From Haemonchus contortus (Eukaryota > Nematoda > Chromadorea > Rhabditida > Trichostrongylidae), in NCBI GenBank assembly GCA_000469685.2, contig LS997565.1:38079019-38143018 (forward strand): a stretch of DNA of 64,000 nucleotides, read 5' to 3'. Position 1 is the first letter of the stretch. Every line of letters begins with the position of its first letter. Below, in pieces: positions 35,501-46,967 of this stretch. The notes beneath the pieces were generated by a model that worked only from the letters and a program-made list of their open reading frames with translations, was not told the DNA's origin and did no database searches. The position numbers and the translations under genes are program-made.

Positions 35501-37390
35501 AATCTACCGCCCAGTGCAGATAAATGGGAAGGAAATACGCATGCGACTTGACACCGGTGCCGATATCACACTACTGAGCAATGCAGACTAGATTGCTATG
35601 GGCCATCCGACGTCAGGACCACCTCGAATCACACTGAAGTCGGCCAAGGACAAGCCGACCAATGTTCGAGGATGACCAATTTCGTCATTGACGGTCATCA
35701 CGGACGGGGTAAGTGTTACAGTGTTACGTTGCCGAAACACCGTCATTACTAGGTCTCGACTGGATCATCCAAGATGAGCCCTGTTTCGTCGCCTAACCGA
35801 GCGCTCTATCTGTAACGTGTCCTCATCGACGCTCAATGCATTAGACTCGTCACTCACTACGCGCTTAAAGAAGAAGTTTCTACAGTTTTCACGCCTGGAT
35901 TAGAACATTGCACTAAGTCGAAGGCCAAACTCACTCTGAAACCTAACGCCAAGCCCGTTTTTCAAAAGGCTCGCCCTGTTCCACATGCCGCTGTTCAAAA
36001 GATTTCGACTGAAATCGATCGCCTTATGTCTACACAGGTTCTGACGCCCATCAACCACTCAGAATAGGCCGCTCCTATCGTAGCGGTTCAAAAAAAAGGT
36101 TCAATACGACTCCGCGCGGACTACTCGATAGGACTGAACGGCGCACTTGAACCAACAGCACCAACACCCATTTCCAACTCCACATGATATTTTCACGAAA
36201 CTCAACGGAGGACGCTACTTTTCACAATTCGACTTCGCCAAAGCGTACCTGCTACTGGAAGTGGACGACGATCAAAAACAGCTAGTGACGATCAATACGC
36301 ACCAAGGACTCTTTCGTTTCAATCGCGTACCATTTGGAGTGAAACCTGCTCCCAGGCATTGTTTCGACGCTCTCATTGCCGGATTAGATGGAAATGCCGC
36401 CTACTTCGACGGCACACTGGTCACTGGCAGGACCATCGCCGAACACAACACTCGACTAGACGCTGTGCTCCAGCGAATACGGGGCTATGGATTCCGTGTT
36501 CATCTCGAGAAATGCAACTTTTTACGGACAGAGATCAACTACCTTGGCTTCGTCATCAAGCATAAGGACGACGCCCTGACCCCGATAAGATCAAAGCCAT
36601 ACGAAAGATGTCTGCTCCAAAAGACGTAAGTCAGTCGCGCGCTTTCAGTTTGGATCTGTTGCTGACTCACTTCGATCCGAATCTTCCGATCACGGTAGCC
36701 GCCGACGCTTCTAACTACAGAATTGTAGCAACGCTATCACAACGATTCCCCGACGGATCAGAGAAGGTCGTCTACCACGCTAGCCGTTGCCTTACTACAG
36801 CACAGAAAAACTGCAGCCAGATCGAGAAGGAAGCTCTGGCTCTCATATTCGCTGTGCAGAATTTTCATCGCTTTGTCCACGGACGACAGTTCACGCTGAA
36901 GACCGATCAAAAGCCACTCGTTGCTATTTTCGGAAGCAAGAAAGGAATACCTGTCTACAGTGCCCACCGTCTTCAGCGAAGGGCCGCAATGTTACTCAAC
37001 TACAACTTCGCGATCGAGTATGTCAACACAAGGGATTTCGGACAAGTGGACGCTCTCTCACATCTCATAGCGTCGCAGTCATCAACGCCGGAGGACTACG
37101 TCGTCGCCAACGTAGATGTCGATGTACCGCAGAACTTATCGAGAACCGCAGTCATCTTCGGTCTCTGCCGAAACAATCCGGACTGCTACAAGAGCTGATT
37201 AGGTCATAAAGAAAATAAGTCTGGAAACTGGTCCACGATCAATCGCAACTCTCCTTACTAGCACTACGACAACCGACAAGATACTCTAACGACTGTCGAC
37301 GGTTGTCTACTCACTGCATCTCGCATAGTGATACCAGGATCACTACAACGCCATGTTCTTACGACACTAAATAAACCGGGATACCAATCC
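35440..37390 (+). pseudogene. Ty3/Gypsy-type LTR retrotransposon pol relic
   Basis: Read on the + strand in domain order: aspartic protease motif LDTGADITLLS (about 35548-35580), a reverse transcriptase block (36147-36600) containing GGRYFSQFDFAKAY and VPFGVKPAP, RNase H (36608-37198) with AADASNYRIV, QIEKEALALIFAVQNFH and LKTDQKPL, and the start of the integrase region (about 37290-37370). The polymerase active-site box is changed (YFDG in place of the usual Y-x-D-D). Stops and frameshifts separate the domains. No LTR was identified; the 3' part stops near 37390. A degraded element in the spacer between D and E. Confidence 0.8.
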
Positions 37391-38687
37391 ATTAGATTCT
37401 CACTTCAGCACAGATGTGCATTACATAACGCGAACATGAACGTCTTTTTCCGGGGGTAATAAGCCTTTCGCTAGCAGTCCCGATGCCACTGATTGATCCC
37501 GATGAGGCTTTTGAAAAAAGCTGACACTTGAGAGGATAATGACGGAAGGCCGACAACCTCCCTTAGCCTGTTCTTGAGTGAACAATGCGGTAACTGAGTA
37601 GTTTTTCGAGAAACCAGATTGTACAGATATGGGAAGCTTCCCTTGGCCTTCCATGTACAGATGACTTCTGACACTGGAGCTTCTCCCTTAGTTTTAGACC
37701 TTCCCCTTAGGCTTTCTTTAAATTCATCAGATGTGTTCTCTCGATATCAAGACGGCGAATTTTCAATATCAGTAGTGGGGTTTCTAGTGCATTCTCGCTG
37801 GAATCTTGTTGTCCAACTATGTTTAACACATTTCACTAGCGTTATAAACACTGCTATTCTGAAACCTCCGATTCCTTCTGCGCGATGGAGATGGAAACAG
37901 AAGAATAGTGCTCCTACCACATCTTAGGATCCTACATAACTTTTAGCATCTTAATTTTGTTTTACTAGTTAGAGAACTTTTAAACTTTTTCTAAAAAAAT
38001 TCGTAGCTCGTATACACCTTCAATCCTCAGCTATACTCTGGAATGCGAGCCCAGAGTGAACGTTAGATCTTTCAGGAGTCCCAGTTGTTTATGACCTATA
38101 GGAAAGTGTTGATACGATTGCGGAAAAGCATGGATAACCTTCCTCTCAATCCACGTGGAAGTCCATTACTATCATTATCCAGCTTCTCGATATTTGGAGC
38201 TTTAGTATTTATGCAAGCTAATAGTGTGATTTTTTCCAAAATGGAATCTTTTCCTTCGGACATGCCTCCTACTTCAATAATGCATTATATTGCTCGTCTC
38301 ACTCCCATGGTCGTCGGAGGCAATTGCGAATGACGGAAATTTGTGCCACAGCATTGTTGTTGTGTATTGAAAAATCTAATTCTATTTTCCGGATACAAAA
38401 ACTACCATAATCTCACCGCCTACAATATTCAACAAAAATGAGTCTCAATTCTAGAAGTTTTCAATTTTGCTGAGATATAATGATTATTTTTAGGCTTTTC
38501 GGAAAATTAATCTATAAATTAGTAAAAGAGCATCGTGAATGATGTCGTGGTTCAGAAGCTCCTTCTGCTCGAGTTGTTGCCTCCGATCATATTTCCTTTC
38601 CCATTTGAACGCACTCATTTTGTCACCAGCTGTTCTTTTACTGATGAATGGTGCACGATCGAAGGGAATTGAACGTGGCTCGAATTA
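37391..38687. other. Spacer and upstream region of gene E
   Basis: 37430-37960 has open frames on both strands without recognisable domains. From about 37980 the sequence aligns with the upstream region of gene C (25650 onward). No gene supported. Confidence 0.45.
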
Positions 38688-38709
38688 GTTATTATATAAC
38701 GCGGCGACA
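38688..38709 (+). promoter_or_regulatory. Conserved TATA-like block upstream of gene E
   Basis: Carries the same TTATATAACGCGGCGACA as upstream of gene C and lies about 48 bp before the start codon. Not seen upstream of pseudogene F, where a BEL-like insertion disturbs the region. Function inferred. Confidence 0.4.
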
Positions 38710-38756
38710 ATCTAGATTTTGCCCCTACCTCGCTTTTACACAGTATGTTTCAGGAC

Positions 38757-41700
38757 ATGGCCTCCAATAGTAGTGAACTGCCGGATTTGACAGAGGAGTA
38801 CTGCATTGAGGTAAGAAATATGCAAGAAAAATGCAATCGAAGCAGGAGACAACGTTATGCACTTGTTGCTCTCACTATCCCAACACTCCATGCTCTGACG
38901 AGTTTCGTTTTCCCAACTCAAAAACGTTGCTCTACTTCTAACTTGGCTGAACTGAATTTAAATAAGAGTAGTAGTAGGAATAACGGATCAATCACGAAAA
39001 GAACTGATTTACGTTTATATAAAGACTCCTTTCTCCTCCCTCAGTTTTAGGATAGCTACGATCCGACCACAAAAGTAAGTTCTGCTAAACATGATGCTCC
39101 CAGGATTGAACATAATCAGGCACCCTGAGCTCCCACGATGCACGGTTCATCTTCATCCTTCTTGGTCAGATCTATCAGGAGGTCCCGTCTTTTGGGACTC
39201 ATAAGAAAAATGCTGATACGTTTGTGGAAAATTATGGATGAACCTTTTCCCAAATCAGATGGAAGTCCATTACCATCAGAATGTTCCCGAAAATCGCGTT
39301 GTGCCCACACAATCGCGCATTCGAACGCTATGACGGAAATGGCCTGAATGCCTAGAGGATGGATGCGGTAGCCGTTGCCGTGGAAATTTAGGAAGATGTA
39401 CCACCCCCTGTCATAGTTAACGAGTGGCAGTGGTTGTGAACGGAGACGAATGACTGACGAAGGCGCTAGTGTTGACGCCGATTCAACTTTTCTTCCTCTT
39501 TTTGTAGTAGTACCTAAATTTCTCCATAAAGCTTCTTAGAGACAGGGCCACAGAATGTGGCCTGTCAAGCGTTTCTGAAGTCGGATGAAAGGAACCACAA
39601 ATCTAGTGTTCAATTCAATCTACAAGCATTAGGAGTCTGTCTATTCGACAATTCTAGATTATCCTCAAAAATGTGTCCCACTTCAATATGGAAATAAGCA
39701 GAGTTGCTGTAGGTAGAGGTTCCCGTTGGCGATACCTCGTTAGAACAGGGTTTATACAGTAGGTGTCTGGTTTGGAATGGTTTGAGTTCGGGCTCGGATA
39801 CCTACAGTAACTATCAAGTATTTTAGCATGGAGTGCTTTTGGCTACTTCTCTTTATTATCGACTCACACAAACATTTTCTCTGATCATATCAACATTGTC
39901 TTCAAGCTATACAGTCTACTTTCTATGCCGCTATTTCAGCAAAATTCCATTTTTCCACAGAAACCTGAGGGTATGCTTTGATATTTATTTTTATTTTTAT
40001 TTTATTTATTTATTACTTATACTTAATATATTACTGTTATATTTATATTTATTGTAATTATATTTATATTATTATTATATTATATTATTATATAATTATT
40101 TATTGGACGGATGAGTGCTTTGAATAGGAATGGTCATTTGCAAACTTTTCTTTCTGCCATTTTATATGGACTTTCTACCATATCTCATTCATCAGAAGGG
40201 TGAAGGGATGAGATTACTTTCATTAGCAGTAGGCATTTCGGATCTCTACCAAGATCAGCTGGTCACTTTTTGCCTCTTTTTCCTGCCATTTCATGCTGAC
40301 CTTCTACCATATTTAATGGCAAATGGCAGAAAGAGACGTTTGCAAATTATTATTTATATTTGTATTTATTCATATTTGTTCACTTAATTTATTTTTTTAT
40401 TTTTTATTTTATTTTATAAAGGAATTTTTTTGTTTCCTGGATGATAAACTTTCGAATAGCCTAGCAAACACGAAGATTTTAACTTTTGCAGACACTATTT
40501 TTCTCCCTGACCATTTGCTGTCTTTTTTACAGCATCGTAAATATTATTTCGAAGGTAAGTCTTCACGTCTTCAAAAATTTCCTGTATACTCAACCTCACC
40601 CCCTCCCCCTTACCTTTCGGAGAACAAAAAACGAGGTCGAGTACCACGAGGGGGTTGTACTCTTGCATGCTCGGAGCAATTTCGTCACTATGTAGGCGCC
40701 CCAGTAAAAAAATGCAGGATCAAGTGTTAAAGCGTGCGTTCGACTACCATTCAGAATCGTAGTGGTGAATGGGTATGTGGACTAAACGATAGATTGCGGT
40801 GGCCAGCCGATGTACAAGTTTTATGCTTCCAGACGACTCTGGTACCAATTAATCGTCCTCGATGATATTGAAAGTATTGTTAGCTTAGACTGATAAGGAT
40901 TCCGGTTTCGAACTCGCGACTAAGCGTGTGTGATAGTGCGTCTTTTGTGCTACACCACGTCCGCCCTGAAAGTACCCCAGTACCTAACAAAAATTGATTG
41001 TTCGCTCTACAACTCGAGTGCTTTCAGGGTTGCCACTTGGCGCTATCATTTCTATACACAAGGCCATGTCAGATTTTTCTGCCAAAAATACTCTACGCAT
41101 GCATGACTGTTTCATATTTTTTTGCTTATAATATTTCCCAATTTATGATGACTTCTATAGTTATTGAAAGATGGATTGCATTCATATTCATTCGTAAATA
41201 CGAGTCAGGATATACCAAGCTAGGACCAACACTGATAGCACTAGCTGTGAGTTCAATGCTCCATTCTAAGTGAAGTTCATATGTGAATTGCCATTTGTGA
41301 ATGTTAAGAACACTTGAATGGAATTTTGGAATAGTGTATGACAGCCCAGATGATTGTAATGATTGGAGTTATTTTTAGATTTTCATTTCGTCTCTATTTG
41401 TTTTTATCCTTTTCAATGGGCAGAATTTCGATGGATGGCATGTGAATGGCCGAATGCTTCCATCGACTACGTACATTAAGACGAACATTGTGCTTTTCTC
41501 AATGTTAGGATCAAATATCATCTGCCTAATGCTTACAATCACTTTGCATCTTCTGACTCCAAAACGCCGAATACGGTAAGTAAGGACGTATGAACCACAT
41601 GAATGTGCTGTTGAAGCCACTTCTTTCCTTCGTGCTCGCGAATTTGGCAACTTCAATTCAATTCTAGCATGTCATTGTCGTCGAAATTCCAAAGGAGGGA

Positions 41701-42566
41701 AAATTTGATTGCTTCAAAGTTGTTCTTTTATATTGCTACTCTTCAAATGACGGCATTTTGTTGCTTACAATGTGCCACATTATATATGAGAATCTATCAT
41801 TCCAAAGATCCCATGTCTATTGCATACAAAGAAAGCGTTGATGTAAGTTGATTAGCCTCTGTTATAGTCATCTTAGACTTTTTTTTCTTTTTAGTGCTCA
41901 TGAACCTTTGAGGTCGGTTTCAATCGTAAAATCCGAAATGCTCCACGATTAATTCAAGATGAGTACCTCTCGGGATTGTAGGACAAAAGTGATCGAGTGA
42001 AGCCTTCCCTTCCAATGTATCACAGTCTCAGCAAAAGCGGGCTGATCCTGGTCTATCTTCCACAATAATCTGTCTTCGTGAACGAATTAGGATGCTTCCC
42101 ATCCCCGCCCACTCACCACTGAGTGAAATGGATAGCCTATCCACTTGGAAGAACTGAATCCTTCTATCAATGGCAGCATCCATGATGGGCGCGATTTCTA
42201 CCGAGTAAACTGGTTATTACGACTCAGCAAAAGCAAAAATCATCCAGATTGTCTTGAATGCAGCGCAAATAACGAATATAATTCCCACTTTTTGCCAATG
42301 TTTGCAAATTTCAAGAGAGTTTTCAGTTTTTCATCCTCTACACCTTAGCTATGCCTGTTCTGTCAACACTCTACTTTGCTAAAGTGAAACGACAGCGCAT
42401 CAAGGATATCAGAAATCATTTAGATGTATGCAAGCCATCGTACTCATACAGATTTATTATCGCTTTTCCTAGATCTCTTAATTTAATTCGAATTTTTTAG
42501 ATGAAGACAATTGGAAGTGATGGCTGGACGAACTACTTAACAGTGATTCAGAAACAGTGGAAGTGA
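38757..42566 (+). CDS. Type-1 7TM chemoreceptor gene E, complete (Sra-superfamily, Sre/Srab-like)
   Basis: The only complete type-1 gene in the window: 38757-38810, 39827-39970, 40492-40554, 41028-41246, 41379-41575, 41668-41842, 42327-42425 and 42501-42566, encoding 338 residues. All introns are phase 0 except the one after exon 4, which splits an arginine codon. Exon 0 gives MASNSSELPDLTEEYCIE (sequon NSS); TM1 and FFHRNLR in exon 1; TM2 in exon 2; TM3 with ERWIAFIFIRKYE in exon 3; TM4-5 in exon 4, ending PKRRIR; MSLSSKFQRREN and TM6 in exon 5; TM7 with KVKRQRIKDIRNHLD in exon 6; C-terminus KTIGSDGWTNY...QKQWK in exon 7. The start follows TTTCAG by three bases. Introns carry an AT-rich tract, a MITE and a SINE, yet the exons are clean. 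Ligand unknown. Confidence 0.88.
39975..40112. repeat. AT-rich low-complexity tract
   Basis: Long run of TTTA/TTAT-type repeats in intron 1 of gene E, next to a MITE. It resumes after the MITE (from 40348), suggesting the MITE landed in an AT-rich stretch. Confidence 0.8.
40136..40347. mobile_element. Small MITE with ~27-bp terminal inverted repeats
   Basis: The left end ATTTGCAAAC..TTCTTTCTGCC (40136-40160) is the inverse of the right end (40321-40347, GGCAGAAAGAGACGTTTGC). The 212-bp unit is also internally repetitive: TTTCTGCCATTTTATATGG and TTCCTGCCATTTCATGCTG, each followed by TTCTACCATAT. No coding capacity. It lies between exons 1 and 2 of gene E. Confidence 0.7.
40715..40965 (-). mobile_element. 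tRNA-headed SINE copy in intron 2 of gene E
   Basis: Minus strand: GGCGGACGTGGTGTAGCAC head, TCGCGAGTTCGAAACCGG B-box-like site, GGTACCAGAGTCGTCTGG body, GAATGGTAGTCGAACGC tail. Same intron and orientation as in C and G. Confidence 0.75.
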
Positions 42567-43282
42567 TCTACATGTGATGCTACCGCGATTCCGATGGGGT
42601 TCAACGGAGGCACAGACACCCTTCAAACGAACACGAAAAGGCTGTTTTTAAAGGGGACGCGAAACGGCTCAAAGTGCTGGTCGAAGTGGTGGAGAGGTCA
42701 CATAGTGAAATGGAAGCACAACGGTAGCAGATGTAATGTACGAATGTGATTGTCTTGAGCGACACACAAATCTCTTCCATACACCTCTAATTCGCACAGT
42801 CAACCATAATTATGCAACACTAACAACGAATTAATTAGAGAGGAACGATAAATTTTGGGATATCTCTGAGTCATTATCTTTTTCATCACTGACGCTTCAC
42901 TGTTTACCATTTTCGCCATTTAGCCTCTCAGTAATAATACATTACAAACTGCTTCCTGATGTAACGTCTCAAAAGCGTCGTATTAGAAGGATCTATTTCG
43001 AGTTTCCGTGTTACTTTCCGTGTTACATGTGGCAAATGCGAAGGATATGTAGTCACCTTTTGAAAACGTACTCTGAGTGGCTAACTTCTCAAACAAACCG
43101 GCTGTCAGCACATTTTGTATGCTCATTGTATTATTTCGTATACCTCAATGAATCTTTGTCTAACTTGTTGACATAAAGAAACTGTTATTCCCAATAACAA
43201 GAAAGTCTCTGTTATTGAACAAAAACGTCAAAAAAAGTCAGTAAGTGTTCTATGATTAACGTGTTTATCACAGTGGAAAGGT
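42567..43282. other. Proximal 3' flank of gene E
   Basis: Aligns with the flanks of genes D and F; no separate gene. The AATAAA seen downstream of D and F reads AATGAATC here (near 43148). Confidence 0.55.
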
Positions 43283-44196
43283 GTCGCGCCGTCAATACCT
43301 TTCCACTGTGGCCGAGGCCGATCCGCATGGCTGCTCGGCAGGGCGCCCCAGGTAGCACGAGCTAAGTAACCGGGGCCTTCTGCCCACTCGCCATGCTCGT
43401 ACTCAACTGCCACACGGACTTGGTAGGCCTGAGGCTGCCCCAGTCTCTCTTGCAGGCTCCTACGAGCTGGTACTACCTCCGCAGTACGCTACGGGGGTTA
43501 CTAGCCCAGCGCCGAGCTCCCCCGAACACTGGGCACTCTGTCCAACCAGGGCCTACGTACCATTCCCTGTGCACTAGGATGGTTGCGGTATAAATGGTGT
43601 TACCGACATTCTACGCATGGTCAACACACATTATAAAATACACATTTTATGATAGACTATGTATGATTCGGAAATGATGGTCAAATACGATTAAATGGAG
43701 AAAACACTATGAAAAAATACTTTGAGAAAATACTATGAGAAAAAGGCAAGAAATAATATACACAAATATAACCACACGTAAACTACGGTCTCGGGGCGGT
43801 CCAAGCTCATCCTCATCCAGGTCCCAATACAAGACATCCCAACTCCTTTCGGCTTTGCTGCTTCCAGGCTCTTGGTTGCTGTGGGCCATCTTTCCAGTTG
43901 TTCACGTCCAGCTTCGTACTACGCAGCTTGGAAGCACTTGAAGATGGCATAGATGTGGCGCTATGAGCCCATTGGAGGCTACGTCGATGTCGATGACGTT
44001 GAAAGGCACAGGAGTTGTTGACAGCAGGAAGCTACGGCGTTGACACGATGACGAATGAATGATGCAATCGCAAAAAGTGGCTAGAATCCGCCGCCGCGTG
44101 GCAAATTTTAGCTCTTTGCTGCTTACGGTGCCTTCCCGGCGGGACTACGGGCGCGCCACGGCTAGGCCATCCTTTAGGTCGTCCGAACGGCACGAC
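43283..44196. mobile_element. GC-rich insertion of unknown type in the gene E 3' flank
   Basis: Flanks D and F run straight from the GGAAAGG site into ATATGAT, whereas E has about 0.9 kb of extra DNA here. Its ends look like short inverted repeats (TGTCGCGCCGTC at left, GAACGGCACGACA at right). The left end is followed by an inverted copy of the host flank (CACAGTGGAAAGG, then CCTTTCCACTGTG). No transposase found; probably a non-autonomous DNA element. Confidence 0.5.
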
Positions 44197-45548
44197 AAAA
44201 ATACAAAATTCAAAAAAATATGATGAACAATCTCATAAGAAATGAATATAATGAAGAACTTGTGCCTCACAAGGTTGGCGATTTGTGGGTAAAACTTTGC
44301 CCTCGGCCTCGGGACTTGGCTCGTATTCGTGCATGCGAGCTCTTGTCCCCTACACTACCGAGACCCCGCTAACCCTCATATTCTTAGTGGCTGAGGATGA
44401 ATAATTGCATATTCAGTCTGGTAATTATTTAGAATTACACTTATTTGCTACAAGTACTCTGGAAGGATAATCTCAATAGCATTACTAAATTTCTGTGGCA
44501 GTGAGAAGACAACAGTACGTTGTCCCCTAACTCCAAACTGTTATACCAATAATCTTCAGGGGAATGTTCAGACAGTGGTTTATTCGGGGAAGAGGCAAAA
44601 TGAGACGCCCTCGGAGGCACAGCTCACGATAACAGTACTTTCCAAGGTTTTTTAATCTATTATGATAAAAATGTGGCCTCGAGGGTAGTACGTGAGTCAT
44701 TGCCTGCTCAGAGAACGATATCAACAAATTGTCACAAGGTTCCAAACGGCTTAGCCGTCAAGCACACCAAAAAGCGGCCGTGTTATGCGAATTTGTAGAG
44801 GCTGAACCATTTACAATTAAATGTTAAAAGGCCGATTAAGGGTAAGCTTTTATGAGAGAAACCCCGGCCGTTACAAACACAATTACAGAAACATCTTGTC
44901 TAATTCTCTTTCTTACTTTTTTTGGTTTCTTATATATTCCGACATCCACCGAATTTTCGCATTTTCGTGAGTATATTCTAGCAAGTTGTGCCTTCAACTT
45001 CATTCTACTTTTGTCGCATCAAGGACCACACAACACAACGTTACATTTCACAGAGCACCTACATACGTTCGCAAAGACAAAGACCACACAAATAAACAAA
45101 GCTGTAGACTTTTCTCAACGCCGTAAGAGCTTCGATGGACTTCTTCTCACAAAAAAGTGACTCTAACGTCTTTTCGAGACAGTCAATAGTTGGATAATTG
45201 ATCAGCGTATTCATATTATTGCGCTATGTTATAGTATTGTAGCTGTGTATTGGAGAGTTAAGCACAACTTTGTTAGCGCAAAGGCTGATTCTACCCTTGA
45301 CATGTATGTACAGTAACCGACAACACGTGTTTCCATAAATTTATTAGCTTCTAGCTGTTTTTTTTTGCTTAATGTGCTGCATATTGAAGTGGTTGCAAGT
45401 GTACAAGTATATGTATCGCCGTAATCACGAATGTTGCTGCCACGCGTTAACGATACTGTCGAGACAAATTTATTAGCGCCTCAAACTTGAGTAATTAAAG
45501 CATGAAATCAACAGTAACAAACAACAGTCAAAGAACAAATACGTATTT
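44197..45548. other. Distal 3' flank of gene E
   Basis: Continues the homology to the flank of D. It holds a tRNA-like decayed block (44280-44395, minus) and a hydrophobic frame around 44900-45015 (STEFSHFREYILASCAF) similar to the one after D. Not enough to call a gene. Confidence 0.45.
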
Positions 45549-45685
45549 TATGCAAGAGACTTCTACCGTTATGATGATGCAAGAAATTTAAACCGTTAGA
45601 ATCATATAAGGAATTTCAACAGTTGGAAAATGATGCACAAAAACCCCAACCGAAGATCACATAAGAAACTCCAACAGTTAAGAAA
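45549..45685. repeat. Diverged tandem repeat, ~28-bp unit
   Basis: About five degenerate copies of a unit like AAGAAATTCCAACAGTTAGAA + ATCATATA-type spacer (for example GGAATTTCAACAGTTGG, GAAACTCCAACAGTTAAG). Non-coding. Confidence 0.5.
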
Positions 45686-46967
45686 TAAAAAAGCAAGAAA
45701 AAGAAAGCACGAAATATCAATGGGTAAAATGAATGATGAAATAGTTAATTAAATGATGAAGTACTGCAATCGACGAGATGATATAAGGCGGCGCTAGAGA
45801 GCAATATAAGAAATGATTAATAACAGCTCCTGAGGGATTCCGATCGATAAAGTTTCACAGGGGAGAGGCGCAATGTTGAATGGTGCCCTAAGCGGAGTGT
45901 TGCCGTCAATATACCCCCGCTTTGGGCGCGAAACCGATATTTGATCTACTGGTGAGGAAGATCATATGACCGCGAGTGCAGTCGCGGCTTAACAAGCGTG
46001 ATATACATGTTCCTCATGTAGGTGTTATCTACGCGTGAAAATGTTGTTGGGGGCCACCCATCATAACGACAGTACATCAAGAATTGCGATGGGCTTGGGT
46101 TATCTATGCGTTTTTATGCAGCTTCAGCCAGGAAAATGTAGCTTTTCTAGTTGAGACTAAGCAGGGTAGGAGCCCCTGTGTGGGTGGGATGATTACCTCA
46201 TGAGAAAATCCAAAATCCCGGCTACCTCCGTACTTCTCCCTTATGAGAATTAGTTAAAAACTTGCATGTCCCGGAGGTCACGGAATAGCAAAACGTCAAC
46301 GGACTCTCCCCCCATCCCCCTTACCCCTCTCCTCACACAATATCATGACTACTGTCTGGGTGTCCCGTCTTTAACGATCGAAAACTTCTTTGATTATGTT
46401 CAAAACAGTGATAGGGAGAAATGTGGGAATCCTTGTAAATTGTAAACTTCATTAAGTATTCATATCACCTTGAGCTCTTAATCTCGCCTAAATTTGTTTG
46501 TTAGTTTTTTTCAACACAATTTAACATTTCTAGCAGTGGTGGTAATTCAAGGAAGCGACATGGTGAAAAATGAGGGGGCATCGAGGTGAGCAAGTTGTCA
46601 CCATTTTTTACAGGTATCACCTCACCCACCCCTGTGTTTCTCCTATACTGAAGCTTGGTATAAAGAGAACATCTCATAATGAAAACCGCATAAGAGCTCA
46701 AAGATATCCGATGCCGATTCTCCCATTTGTCTCCGATACGGTGTTAGTTTAACACAGATTGCCATTTACTACCGTGTTAATTTACTGTTATACTGGCTCT
46801 GTTATGAGTACCCCCCCCCCTCTTCCTCACAATTACATCTTTACCGTTTCAACGGAACTACGGTCAAATAATTTTACTCGAACGAATTTTTATTTTATTA
46901 GGTTCAACGCTTAGACGAAGATTTAGCGCTGCTCGGATACTAAATTTTTTTCTGCAATTACTGTAGA
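45686..46967. other. Spacer before pseudogene G
   Basis: No gene supported. Near 45889 a hairpin (GCCCTAAGCGG / CCGCTTTGGGC) encloses a loop with TGTTGCCGTCAATA, close to the end sequence of the insertion at 43283. Confidence 0.4.

Noticed and set aside
44852..45160. 102-codon + frame with hydrophobic start, after gene E
   Set aside because: Matching frame in D is short, and F does not keep it; no splice-consistent gene model. Kept only as a finding about conserved flanks.
46130..46250. Weak resemblance to the 3' part of 5S rRNA (TAAGCAGGGT..GGTGGGATGA)
   Set aside because: Too short and mismatched; no internal promoter pattern or complete fold could be traced.
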